A DNA stretch of 64,000 bases from Tribonema minus (Eukaryota > Sar > Xanthophyceae > Tribonematales > Tribonemataceae). The translations under genes and the position numbers were made by a program. The stretch lies in NCBI GenBank assembly GCA_017506865.1, contig JAFCMP010000087.1, positions 240,034 through 304,033 of the forward strand. Direction: 5' to 3'. Positions 20,590 to 31,500 of this stretch are shown here, in pieces. Within the stretch, counting starts at the first letter, position 1, and the number at the start of each line of letters is the position of its first letter. The notes under the pieces were generated by a model. That model was not told the DNA's origin. It worked only from the letters and a program-made list of their open reading frames with translations, and searched no databases.

Positions 20590-21012
20590 CAATTAACCAT
20601 CTGCTGCCCAGCTGGTGAACGGGCTCACAGTCATGTTGACTTGGGTCATCATCGTCGTTCATGATGTGCGCCGGCAGGGCTTGGAACAGGGCCCAGTACG
20701 TGATGGCCAGGCGCCGCCGCTGGAAGTTCACTCAATGTATGTGCTGGCAGCCGTCGCCATGTCCTTGGCCACATAGACGAAGACCTCACGCAGGCGCCAA
20801 GGCGGGCAGGGGGCCCTCAGGGCCTGCAGGATCTGGTGTGGCTCAGGTCCTGGAATCCGATTCGTTGAAGCGTTGAGGCGGGCAACTGCGCGACAGGAAG
20901 CACATGAGGAGCACTTGTCACTCAACATAAATGGGTTGACCCTTGCCCTGACTTTCATGTCTTGACTGAGTGCTGTCACCAGAGTGCCAGCTGTGATCTC
21001 AGACTCGCGCAC
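20590..21012 (-). pseudogene. Fanzor-like gene, exon block 2 (frameshifted)
   Basis: Reads K-C-S-S-C-A-S-C-R near the start, then W-R-L-R-E-V-F-V-Y-V-A-K-D-M-A-T-A-A-S-T-Y-I, a short frame break at about 20731, and F-Q-R-R-R-L-A-I-T-Y-W-A-L-F-Q-A-L-P. The plus-strand copy at 41850-42010 reads L-R-E-T-F-K-Y-V-S-I-Q-M-A-A-A-T-S-T-Y-I then R-R-L-A-I-T-K-W-A-L-L without the break. The pattern (helix, M-x-T/A...N/Y-I, then H/N-F-x-x-R) recalls the N-terminal helical region of long eukaryotic TnpB-like ORFs. Confidence 0.55.
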
Positions 21013-21429
21013 AGGTGATGATCAGGTAACTGTCAGGCTGTTGGCATACTGGTCAACAAGGTCATCATGTGCTGGATGGAAGGTTGCCTTAATGACACTG
21101 TGAGGACCAAGTGTATGTGTGGCAAGCATGCATGAATGGCTCAACGCGCACATCCTTCTCAGAAAAGTACGTGAGCCATGGACGAACAAGAAGGTTTGCG
21201 ACACAGTGCAAGCGCTGCGTGAGTACCAACGCTGACAAAAGTCATAGCTTGCGCCTGAGGCAGCGTGATGCGCTTTTGACGCAAAAACAATCACTGTTGA
21301 TGTGCTGATACGCGGCGAATGGTGATGAACAGTGCACGGTACCGGTCCAAAGGTCACGCTGCAAAGAAGAGAAGACCATTTGTTTTACCTGAGCAGCTCC
21401 AGGCCCTGCTCCTTGCGTATACCTATGCT

Positions 21430-21656
21430 GCCCGAACCCCTTGCAAGTATGTAGCAGGTCAGGCACTCCATGAAGAAACGCTGTGTGGCGTCGGGGAAGG
21501 GCTGCCCGTGATGCAGCTTCCAAGTGCAGATGTAGTAGGACAGCAACGATGCCAGATGCCGCAACTTCCCCATGTAATCTGCAACACCCTGGAGCGTCTG
21601 GGCGATGTCAAGGCTAGGGTGCCGACCATCTCAAGGCTGCAAGAGAGAGTGCAAGT
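21430..21656 (-). pseudogene. Fanzor-like gene, exon block 1, cut by a LINE
   Basis: Reads C-S-L-E-M-V, a one-base shift, then D-I-A-Q-T-L-Q-G-V-A-D-Y-M-G-K-L-R-H-L-A-S-L-L. The homologous plus-strand exon (27787-28147) has C-S-L-E-K-V, D-T-M-Q-N-I-S-A-Y-V-G-K-V-R-H-L-A-P-L-I. The homology extends right up to base 21656, where the truncated LINE begins, so the insertion lies within coding sequence. The 5' part of the gene is not seen on the far side of the LINE. Confidence 0.65.
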
Positions 21657-22568
21657 GCACGTATGGACTTGTATTTATAAAGGCCCACGGGAGGCCGGGT
21701 TGCCTATGCAATCGAAGAGCTTGCGTCAACGCAGCAGCCTAGTCTGCGCTGTGTCCTAGGAGCTTGGATACCGGCGCTGCAATACAGCCCAGCATTCGCG
21801 CTCCGCGTGTGCACGCCTTGGCGCGCTCCGCCAACTCCCGCGCCAGCGACATGCTCAGCTCAATGAGGATCTGACGCTTAGCTAACCCGGCCTTGCGTAA
21901 AACATCTGCCTTCCCCCCCCCCTGAGCACAGTGTTGAATGCATTGCCAACTCCTTGACAAAAAATCTTGTCTGCTTGCCCAGCCGTCCGTACGACTCCTG
22001 CACGAATGGCACAAAAGCCCAAGATGACGTCAAGGTGCCGGTGTGGTGCTTGACCTTCGCGTCCTCCCCCACCCCAGCAGCATAGCCGTCCGTGTTCGAG
22101 GCATTTGTTTTGCCTGTCAGGTACGAGCTCGCTGTGGGCACGCGCACACTTGTGTCTAGCACTATTCCCTTGTTACGGTATGCACTGCTAAAGTGCACAC
22201 CCTGGGTCAATGACTGTGTCCGCCCGATACCCCGGTACCTTGAAGACGCTAGCATACTCATTGCGGACAATAGAGACATGGTGCTGTCTCAAGATGCGCT
22301 GCAGGCACCGTTTTTGGGCAGTGTGTGTCGCGTTGTGCCCCCGTATGTGCTGGCTGGGGCAGCTGATCGCATGCGTGGAGGTGGGGCTCACGTCACTGCA
22401 CCGCCATGGGCACACCTCGCCCTGTATGCCCCACCCGTCTATGAAGATCGCAACCAAAACCATCGTGGCTGCTGCCATACTGGACATGGGCGCCGCACCC
22501 GGGCGGTCATTGGCAGCGGGTGGCACGCTCATCCACGCCATTGCCCCGGACGCACGCTGGCTGCGCAG
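21657..22568 (-). mobile_element. 5'-truncated LINE copy (0.9 kb)
   Basis: Nearly identical to 28493-29411, the 3' end of the big LINE: part of the restriction-like endonuclease domain and the 3' end. The frame is broken (around the C-run at 21906 and near 22200), so it is non-coding. The 3' end lies at 21657 inside an exon of the Fanzor-like gene. The 5' break is at 22568, just before repeat B copy 2. Confidence 0.9.
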
Positions 22569-22589
22569 CGCCATGCCACCGATACGTCG

Positions 22590-23480
22590 ACACCGCAACG
22601 CCACTTCAAGAGGCCTGATCGCAGACAAAGCAAATTTGATGTGCAGCCTCTGCTGCTTCCAGCGGCCGGCCAGAATAGCCAGACAACCCGGTCGTGAATT
22701 AGGCAAAGTGTAGCTTCTCCACGGCGCAAGCCTTCGACAAGGGAGAAAAATTCAGTATGAAGTACCTGGCAGCCGATTGCAAGCGTGGACTTGCGCTGCG
22801 ATGGTTCCCCTGCAGCAATGGTTTTCCAGCCACACACGTCTATCACCTCGCGATGCAGCCGCGCCATCTCAACCGTGCGAAATAAGAGCAGCAATCGCGA
22901 GAACTTCTTTGAAGAATAAACAATCATTCTTATTCATGACGGAGAGCATAGTGAGCTTGTCGGCATGGGAGCGGCGTGTGCAAGGTTTATAAGCCCTGAT
23001 GGAAGGTCGTATTGCAAACAATGCAGACTTGCGATGGAGGTCAACCGCGAGGACGAATGGGCCGAAAGCGGAACAGGGGCCGTGGCTCACTCCTATAAGG
23101 ACGGGAACTCCACTGCCGTGTTTAGGGCCGCCATCCAGAGGTCGTTGGGCTATCGAGGTCCATCGAGGCTCACGCAGTAGGCGACATGGTGTAAATGTTC
23201 GTGGAATATTTGCAGAAGCGCCTAGGAGTGATCGACATGGAGTTATGGCAACGCTTGGCGGATCGGGGGAACGAGCGGCTTGCACAGGAAGAAGTGGGCC
23301 TTAAACTGCTCCGCTGCATCAGCGCCAAGCTTCAGGTGTGTAACAAGAGTTTGAATCAGACACCTGCAAACAGCGACCTCAGCCCACAAACGGGTATATC
23401 GGTATGTACACGCCCAGCTGTGCATCTCATGCCCTTCATAATACCAGTTGGCATCCACCATTGCCTCTGTATTTGCCAAG
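22590..23480. repeat. Repeat B, copy 2
   Basis: Partner of 7276-8160. Contains the same minus-strand ORF (22529-22927, intact) and the same plus-strand ORF pair (22965-23345), the latter with a 2-base deletion relative to copy 1. Confidence 0.9.
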
Positions 23481-23496
23481 GCGCAACTGGCACATG

Positions 23497-23520
23497 ATGC
23501 ATGTTAGTAATCTAACATGC
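23497..23520. repeat. Perfect palindrome at the copy-2 empty site
   Basis: tgcatgttag-taat-ctaacatgca: 10-base perfect arms with a 4-base centre. It lies where copy 1 of repeat B carries about 1.1 kb of extra sequence. Confidence 0.7.
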
Positions 23521-23580
23521 ACCCGATCATCTGGCATGCGCCCTTTGATCATGCGCACCAGCAGCAGCAGCGCGGTATGT

Positions 23581-24750
23581 ATGGACATGCACCAAGAAGT
23601 GGTCTCACTGACATCATTATAGCAGGGTCATGATGAGTTGATGCCGCAGTGCCTGACTGCGGAGTTAGACTCCTTCCCAAAACAACACGGCATGGGGTGG
23701 TCCCTGGTTGCCCATGGGGTCCCCTGGTTGCTCGACATAGCCCGAAGACTCCTTGGTGATATGAAGGTTGGGAGGACAAGAGGGGAGGGCTGGCAACCAC
23801 AAGGGTACATTCCAGACCACACCCCACCACACGTACATATGCTGTACCAGCTACCATGCTACCGCAACATCCCCCCCCCCCCCTGTCACAAGTGCCGCTT
23901 CCACCACCGGCAGGCAGCATTGCCCCGCGGGCAACTCAGCACTGCCACTGCCCCCACCGTCACTCCCCCCCCCCCCGCCACGCCACCCACTTGTCTACTA
24001 GTACCCGTCTCCATCACCCTCGGGCTCCATCCACGGGTGCCGGGATGATGTCCTCCACGCCGCAGACCACGCACATGCCATGCATGCCCATGTTGGTGGC
24101 GCGCTGCCGAGGTCAATGTCTGCAATATTGCAAAGTTGCTTTTCAGGGCATGAGACCTCAGCCAGCACAGCACAGAGCCTGCTGCTGCTGCTGTTGGCTG
24201 GTCTAGGAGCTGCAGGCGATAGAATGCTACATACAGCCTGAGGACAAGCACCCACCTGATACGCGTGTGATGTGTGCTGACAGCACGTTGACGGTACGTC
24301 GTCCAGCAACACCGCCCAGGACGAACCAGCAGTAGTACCAGCAGGCAAATGCTACAGCAATGCAGCTGCAGCAATTGTCCTGTGCTGCTGATGCCTTATA
24401 TTCTCTCAGATTTGTCTGACTGGCACACGTCTCAGGTCAACCTAGACCCTTTTGGGTATATTGGGGATGGCATGCATCGGTGATGCGCGCGCAGTAACGC
24501 TGCTTTGTCAGCTCGGCGGTAATCAACGACGAGCCAAGGGGGGCCTTGAAATGCGCACACCGTTTCTGCAGCTCATTGCGCCTCGTGTGATGGACCTACT
24601 TACGCAGCAGAACCTTCAAGATCTCCAGTTGGCACAGCGCCTTGCGGCAAGTACAACTGGCCTGCAAGCAAGCCCCCATATCGGCCAACGGAATACCACT
24701 GCCCGGGCCAGGCGCAACCGGTGCAGAGGTAGCACTGCTCGCCATCTCTG
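23581..24750. other. Low-confidence stretch
   Basis: C-rich tracts (23868-23882, 23966-23977) and several overlapping frames. A plus frame at 24452-24751 (99 codons, with A-P-R-V-M-D-L-L-T-Q-Q-N-L-Q-D-L-Q-L-A-Q-R-L) and a minus frame at 24596-25075 (159 codons) overlap. No family recognised for either. Confidence 0.35.
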
Positions 24751-25028
24751 ACATCCGTACATACTGGTGTATATGGGGGCGGTGCATGACCGCATATATA
24801 TGCCGCTGAGCATTCATGGGCAAGAATACAGCACAAGCGTCATGCCAGCGCACATTGTTGAGATGTTCATGCCTGCAGACGAGTGCACCAAAACATTTAA
24901 ACATCAATACATCAATACATCGCTGCTCAACTCGAGACACACTAGTGTGAAAAGGATCAGCAGGCAGCGCGGCAGCAGTGTGGGAGCGCAAGAGATGTTC
25001 AAACACCGAGAACATATATTGGTATTCA

Positions 25029-26174
25029 CAAGGGTCAAGTGCACAGCAAGAGGGCACTGTAGTGCATGCATACATGTATATATGTATTGCCTAGAGAGGG
25101 TGAGGGTGAATCTGCACATGACTGACCTACGAATAACTCTAGCCACTCTTTGTCATCCGGTGCTTGTGCAGCACTGGCAGAACGGCTTTGTGGGCTGGTT
25201 CGATCAGCACGGACTTCTGGATCATGATGCTCTGGCAAACTTCATCGCTGACCGCAGCAATATCGAGCAGGACTTGGCATCGGCATTGAAACGCCTGCAG
25301 AAACTGGTGGCCCTTGACCAACGGGGCCAGATGCAGGTGCATTTTCCAACAGATGAAAATATCAAAGGAAAAACTTACCTAGAGAGGCGTTGCTGAGTGT
25401 ATTCACAGTGTGGCATAGCCTGTCTTGGAGCGCTGAACAGCCCATGTCCACTTGTCATGCGACTCGCATAGGCTTAGGCTTCCGCGCAATATTTTTTTGC
25501 ACGCCAACAACAGCAGCTCCAGCGTTTGATGGTGGAAGACTTGAAAAACTGACATGTGAATGTGCGTTCTCGGTCGCTAGTACCTGTTGCCTTCATGATG
25601 AGGCGGCCACTTTTCAAAGATGTGTACTCTCGTGTTCAAGCAGCAGAGTGGTTGCTCCAAAAGGGCATCTTCATGCCCCGAGTCAATTCTGCAACTGCAT
25701 GTGCCTAGGCTTCCTAACTTGTGTACTCAAAGCAGTTGGCATCATCTGGCTTCTTCTCAGTCAGCAGGCTCGCTACGGGCGTACTTTGTATATGTACATT
25801 ATTCACCTTCCTGCTTACACACCCTGCACCGCGCCATCAACAGTCAACAGCGATCTGCTTTGATATTTCATTTTACGCGCACAGGAGCTGCGGAGCCCGG
25901 AGGGCGCCGGCATCATGTGCTGGTTTGCCGCCGCGCACCCCGACCTGTTCTTGGACTCGACGAACCATTCTTTTGTAGTGCCGCCTTATGTGCTACGCTG
26001 GGGCGTGTGCGGAAGGGCAAAGTTCAATGGGTTTGATCTGGTGCAGTTTGACACCTCCGTAGTGCAGAATGGCCGCGATTTTACTGGCGCTGTGACAGAG
26101 CTGAGGCTGCGCCTGGGCGCGCTTCGATGGCCCTTCGATGAGTGCATGTCCGAAGCCAAGTACTTCCGTTACGT
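25029..26174 (+). repeat. Duplicated segment C, copy 2
   Basis: Partner of 13235-14375. This copy retains the full 3' exon and stop, so it is the more complete of the two. Confidence 0.9.
25172..25395 (+). CDS. Family C gene, copy 2, upstream exon
   Basis: Acceptor gcttgtgcag, then H-W-Q-N-G-F-V-G-W-F-D-Q-H-G-L-L-D-H-D-A and onward as in copy 1. The differences between copies in this exon are a few substitutions plus a 3-base loss near the end, which keeps the frame and supports coding. Confidence 0.5.
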
Positions 26175-26304
26175 GGAGCTCACAGGGCGGGTCTTTGTGC
26201 GTCCTGAAGACGATGTGTCAGCAGGACGCCGCGAGCTGGGGTCTAGTTACAGAGACTGGGGATTCGAGCTGGTGGCGGAGACTACAAAAACGCTACACAG
26301 ATAA
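25885..26304 (+). CDS. Family C gene, copy 2, terminal exon
   Basis: After acceptor tacgcgcacag: E-L-R-S-P-E-G-A-G-I-M-C-W-F, F-V-V-P-P-Y-V-L-R-W-G-V-C-G-R, V-Q-F-D-T-S-V-V-Q-N-G-R-D-F, then the unique C-terminus Y-V-E-L-T-G-R-V-F-V-R-P-E-D-D-V and S-S-Y-R-D-W-G-F-E-L-V-A, closing with TAA. About 140 codons. Compact alpha/beta pattern; no family recognised. Being duplicated with its intron, it was copied as DNA, not through RNA. Confidence 0.55.
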   Translation, partial: ELRSPEGAGIMCWFAAAHPDLFLDSTNHSFVVPPYVLRWGVCGRAKFNGFDLVQFDTSVVQNGRDFTGAVTELRLRLGALRWPFDECMSEAKYFRYVELTGRVFVRPEDDVSAGRRELGSSYRDWGFELVAETTKTLHR

Positions 26305-26501
26305 TGTAAACATGTCACTGGCTCATTGCATGCTGCTTTGTGCCCTGCCTATTGCATTTACGCTAATGCTCAGGCTGAGTTGAGGCCGAGTCTATGGCCT
26401 GAGTTGATGCATGCATCGTGTACCGTAATGTGCCAAATTAGGTCTGTCAGTCAAAAGTGGAGAATGGTGGAAGAAAGCACTCGGACACTGAATAAGGGTC
26501 A

Positions 26502-26747
26502 ATGAAAAAACAGCAGGTGCAACTAGGACAGGGCCCTCAAAGCACCTTTGAATGGGCACTATATGCCCTCCACCGAGACGTACAATCAATGTCTGCTTCT
26601 GTCTTCTCTGTTGAACCGAAAAGAAACTCAGACTTCTTGAAGCTGCTTTTGAAAGGAAGCACATTTTCAACACATGCGGCGCAACGGAAGGTAAATGAGG
26701 CCAAACAGGCTGCAGCCACAGACCCAAGCGAGACCAGGGTGCATTGA
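26502..26747 (+). CDS. Hypothetical small ORF
   Basis: 81 codons: M-K-K-Q-Q-V-Q-L-G-Q-G-P-Q-S-T-F-E-W-A-L, then F-S-V-E-P-K-R-N-S-D-F-L-K-L-L-L-K-G-S-T-F-S. The composition is more natural than other frames nearby; the ATG context and borders are not decisive. Unknown. Confidence 0.3.
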   Translation: MKKQQVQLGQGPQSTFEWALYALHRDVQSMSASVFSVEPKRNSDFLKLLLKGSTFSTHAAQRKVNEAKQAAATDPSETRVH

Positions 26748-27002
26748 AGGTGTGCATCAGTGCGACGGCACTTGTCATCTGCTTGCATGCTGTGCTTCAT
26801 GTGTCCCACCAGTACATATCACATCATGTGCATGCCATAATAGGGTGACCACAAAAAGTGCCACCAGACACGCAGGCCTAATTAGGATCCATGCGCGGTA
26901 CGCTCCTAATTCTTGACTGAACGCCCTAATTTGGCACATGACGGTACGGCAAGTGTCAACCTGGGACATCACTGACTTCCACTAGGGTTTCATTGAAGTC
27001 AG

Positions 27003-27042
27003 CAGGTTAGGATTCACAGAATGGGGGTTAGGGTTTACAAAC
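27003..27042. repeat. Telomere-like patch
   Basis: ggttaggattcac...gggggttagggtttac: two degenerate TTAGGG/TTTAGGG-like units. Confidence 0.35.
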
Positions 27043-27786
27043 TTCAAGTGGGATTACATTCAAACTGAAAAGGTTGGGACGAGGTAGTGCGCGTCGAATA
27101 TGAAACGCAGAGCACACGCGCCATCGCCATCAGAGCGCTTCCGGAGGAGAGCCTGGAAGTTTTACCTCAATTTATAAAAAAAATGTACCATGCACCATAC
27201 AGAATGAGGCAGCGCATGCAAGGAAGGTGGCACAGCAGAACTGTCAACTAGTGTAAGGGTCCTTTTTGGAGCATCAACAGTCGCCGCATCAAGTACAGCG
27301 ACAGCTCTTGCTGTGCCACTGTCCAGCAAATTGACGTAGAGCAACATTTCAAAGTTGTTTCTGCCGCGATGTGCAAGTGATGGACACGTGAAATATCTCA
27401 CTTGCCGTGTTGCACGCTTGGATGCTCTGCAACCTACAGCACTCAGGTCTCTCGCCTGAATTTGATTGATCAATGTCGCGGATGCCGTGTATTTTCACCA
27501 CTTGATGTAATGTTTCTTATCTATATTGATTTTTTCTTCGTTGAAGCTGTACAGCTGCATCCAGTTGTCTCTGTCAAGGTAAAGGCACTGTGCATGCTTG
27601 GTGTTGTCTGTGGATGCTTCACAGCTGCGGTCAGGATCAATCGTGCTGGTGCTGACCGTCATGCTGATCTCTTCTCCGTACACTGTGCCCCCCGCCTCTT
27701 CCCGCCCCACAGCCATGGCGGAGTACCAAGAGTCATTTGTGGAGGAACTCTGGTGAGAATTCCAGGAGTCGGTGCTGCCGCCAAGC

Positions 27787-28147
27787 GGCAAATTACCCTA
27801 CCAGCCGCGGCGTACTGAGGACCATCCTCAGGACCATCCTCAATACCTACGAGAAAGGCGGCTGGCTGCCTGCAGGCCAGGAGGATGTCGAGCTGAAGCG
27901 CAGGACCATCACCTGCTCTTTGGAGAAAGTGCTTCACCGCCATGGCACGCGGAATATTCAGGACACCATGCAGAATATCAGTGCATATGTTGGCAAGGTG
28001 CGCCACCTGGCGCCCCTCATCTCGAACTACATGTGCGACTGGCATATGGCCCAGGCGCAGGTGTCGCTGCAGCCCTTTCCCGAGGCCAACGATATACTCT
28101 TCAGGCGTGCCTGGCGTGCTTCGTGCAGGGGGCCACGTGAGGCCAGG
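27787..28147 (+). pseudogene. Fanzor-like paralogue, exon block 1
   Basis: The plus frame reads L-R-T-I-L-R-T-I-L-N-T-Y-E-K-G-G-W-L, C-S-L-E-K-V-L-H-R-H-G-T, D-T-M-Q-N-I-S-A-Y-V-G-K-V-R-H-L-A-P-L-I-S and F-R-R-A-W-R-A, ending at a good donor (gtgagcac at 28148). It is the counterpart of 21430-21656. A possible start (ATG at 27715, M-A-E-Y-Q-E-S-F-V-E-E-L-W) is followed by an in-frame TGA. The next recognisable block of this paralogue on the same strand is at 41850. Confidence 0.6.
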
Positions 28148-28177
28148 TGAGCACACGCTGTAGTTGGTAGTCAGACT

Positions 28178-28352
28178 GTGGCCTGCACCCCGTCCATGTA
28201 GCTCGCTACTGTATAACGAGCTGCACGCATTAAGGGGCACATGCCACTATGTGGCATCTAACCTTAGTGCGTGAGGCACATAGTGGCATGTACCCCTTAA
28301 TGCGTGCGGCTCGTAATGCAGTAGCGAGTCACATGGATGGGGTGCAGGCCAC
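28178..28352. repeat. Long hairpin, 76-base arms and 23-base loop
   Basis: Arms 28178-28253 and 28277-28352 are reverse complements apart from about seven mismatches. The outer part of the right arm is directly repeated at 28360-28408. It begins 31 bases after the donor of the preceding exon and ends 140 bases before the LINE tail. It could be a foldback MITE or, if transcribed with the intron, a small-RNA precursor. Confidence 0.9.
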
Positions 28353-28436
28353 AAATGCTTGCGGCTCGTGGCGTAGTAGGGAGCCAAATGGAAGGGGTGC
28401 AGGCCACAAATCCCGCCCACCCACCTTTAGTGCGCT

Positions 28437-28456
28437 GGCTGTATACATGTACAGCC
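28437..28456. repeat. Short palindrome
   Basis: ggctgta-tacatg-tacagcc: perfect 7-base arms around a self-complementary centre (20 bases in all). Confidence 0.7.
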
Positions 28457-28578
28457 CGTACCAGTGTCGTTAATGACGTGTCCTGGGGGTAGGTACGTAC
28501 GTATGGACTTGTATTTATAAAGGCCCAAGGGAGGCCGGGTTGCCTATGCAATCGAAAAGCTTGCGTCAACGCAGCAGC

Positions 28579-31500
28579 CTAGTCTGCGCTGTGCCCTAGG
28601 AGCTTGGATACCGGCGCCGCAACACAGCCCAGCATTCGCGCTCCACGTGTGTACGCCATGACGCGCTCCGCCAACTCCCGCGCCAGCGATATGCTCAGCT
28701 CAATGAGGATCTGACGCTTAGCTAACCCGGCCTTGCGTAACACATCTGCCTTCCCCCCCCCTGAGCACAGTGCTGAGTGCATTGCCAACTCCTTAACAAA
28801 AAGGCTTGTCTGCTTGCCCAGCCGTCCGTACGACTCCTGCACAAATGGCACAAAAGCCCAAGATGACGTCAAGGTGCCGGTGTTGTGCTTGACCTTCGCG
28901 TCCTCCCCCACCCCAGCAGCATAGCCGTCCGTGTTCGAGGCATTTGTTTTGCCTGTCAGGTACGAGCTCGCTGTGGGCGCGCGCACACTTGTGTCTAGCA
29001 CTATTCCCTTGTTACGGTATGCACTGCTAAAGTGCAGACACCCTGGGTCAATGACTGTGTCCGCCCGATACCCCGGTACCTTGAAGACGCTAGCGTCCTC
29101 ATTGCGGACAATAGAGACATGGTGCTGTCTCAAGATGCGCTGCAGGCACCGCTTTTGGGCAGTGTGTGTCGCGTTGTGCCCCCGTATGTGCTGGCTGGGG
29201 CAGCTGATCGCATGCGTGGAGGTGGGGCTCACATCACTGCACCGCCATGGGCACACCTCGCCCTGTATGCCCCACCCGTCTATGAAGATCGCAATCAAAA
29301 TCATCGTGGCTGCTGCCATACTGGACATGGGCGCCGCACCCGGGCGGTCATTGGCAGTGGGTGGCACGCTCATCCACGCCATTGCCCCGGACGCACGCTG
29401 GCTGCGCAGCTGCGCCAGGACCCGTGCGCTAGCCTGTTGGCGGCGGCGGCTGGTGTCGCGCGAGTCACCAATAGGTGCAGCCTGCGTCGGCTTGCCCACG
29501 GCACCAGCCGAGGCAGCCTCTAGGTCCTCCACCAGGCAATCCTCGTATTGACGTCGAAGAACATTTGAAAGGCTGGCTTGTAGTCCGTGCGTGAAGTGAC
29601 CGCGCCGGCGGCGGGGCACTACCTTCCTGCAGATCTCGTCAGCATAGGCCTCCCAGTCGTCGTCGTCGTCCTCCTGCCCGCCGCTGCAGCTGCTTTCTTC
29701 CGCGCTGGTTTGTGTTTTAGCGGGCGTGGAAGGGGCAGCCGCGGCAGCGGCTTGAGGGCCAGGTACGGTCGCCGCCGCAGCGGCCGCCTCGGCGCCAGGC
29801 ACAATGCCGTGGGTGTGTGGGGCTGGCTCAGTGGTCACTGTCTCCGTGACGGCAGTTGCGGCGTAGATCGCTTGCACCGCAGTGGGGAGCGTCGACGCTG
29901 CGGCCGTCGTATCTGCTGCCCACCGTAGCAACGATGCTGGGAGCTGCTCGGCCACAGCTGTGCGTGATTTTTCGCCGCCATCAGCTGTCAGCGCTCGCGT
30001 AGAGCGTCGCACGGCCTCGATGATTGGCGGCAGTCCCTGGTCCTCGCGTATTGCGCATGAGTGCTGCGCGAACCAGGTGACTGCGCCGTGTTCGTCAGTG
30101 CCGAGCCTCAGGGCCCCTGCTGCCACAGTGGCATGAATTATTGCCGGCCTCAGTGTTGTGCATGCCTGGGCCGTGTATGCGGCTGGTGCCAGTAGCCCCA
30201 AAAGCGGCATGCCCAGACCGCCTCGTCGCTCCGGCAACCGTGACGCCCGCAGTGGCACTGCGATGTCCGTGAGTTCTGGCGGGCCCAAGCGCGGCAATAC
30301 CAGCACGCTGCCACTGCTGGCTTCCTCATTGTCACCAGCAGTGCAGGCGGCCAGCTTGTGTGACTTCATGGCTGCCGCGGTAGAGCAGCCGTGCAGATGC
30401 AGCATGCGTTCGAGCGTCCATGCACAGAACCCGTCAAACGCGTGCAACCATGTCTCACTCAAAGCCGTGTCAACGACCCGAGCTAAGAAGCCCATGCGCT
30501 TCGTCAGTGACCTGCGTAGAATGAACTGTGCTGCCTGTAGGTGATGCCGCGCCATTCCAGCTAGCTGCCACGACAATCGCCATGTCCCTGCGTCGACCAG
30601 ATGCTTGCTCATGGCAGCGTGCACATAGGCTGGGTGCCCTACCGGTACCCCGACCGACGTAAAGCCCTGACTGGATTCTGGCATGGTGGTGTCCACAAAC
30701 GGTATGTCAAGGGCGCGCAGGCGTGCTCTGGCCGCTTCATCAAACACTGTGCCGCGCATGGCGATGGCCAGCGACTTGTCTGGTCGAACGCGTAGGCCCC
30801 CTGCCGCCAGCCGGCGGATCACCTCTGCCACCCCAGCGGCCGCTGCATCGTCGAAGTAGGCAGCTTGCAGCACGTTGAGGTCATCCAGGAAAGCGCAGTG
30901 CGGGGCTGGCGGTTCCGCTGTGCTGTGGCCGTAGGCCGGCATACTGCCGGGCGTCGCATTCACTCCATCAGGGTAGAAGAGTAGGAAGGCCGCTGCCACT
31001 GCAAAGTACAGCGGCCCTAGAGGGTCCCCTTGCTGGCACCCTAGGTGGGAGCAGATAATGCGAGCTTCACCGTTCACCTCCACCCGCATCTCTGGGGCAG
31101 TGTCACCACAGTATACGGACTCAAAGTGCGGGAGCAGCTCCGGACAGAAGAGCATAAGCCCCCGCACAATGGCGGCGCGATCCACACTGTTAAATGCGTT
31201 CTCACAGTCCAGTTGGATAGTGGTGCCATACAGCTCGTGCCACACGCGCGCGCGCGCTGCCACATGCTCGACGCCAGACCGGTATCCTACGCCAAACTGC
31301 GACATGGAGGCCAGCAGCCCCGATATCTTGCCCTTGACACTCCGTGCCGCTGTGGACCCGAGGAGTCTGCGCCAGACACTGGAGCAGGCGATCGGACGCC
31401 GCTTCTGTCCTATGCCTGAGAGGGCCGCGGCGCGGAGAAGCCGTTGCGATTGCTCCGGCAGCAGTTCGGGCTCAACAAGCAGCGTCGTGAACACCTTGGC

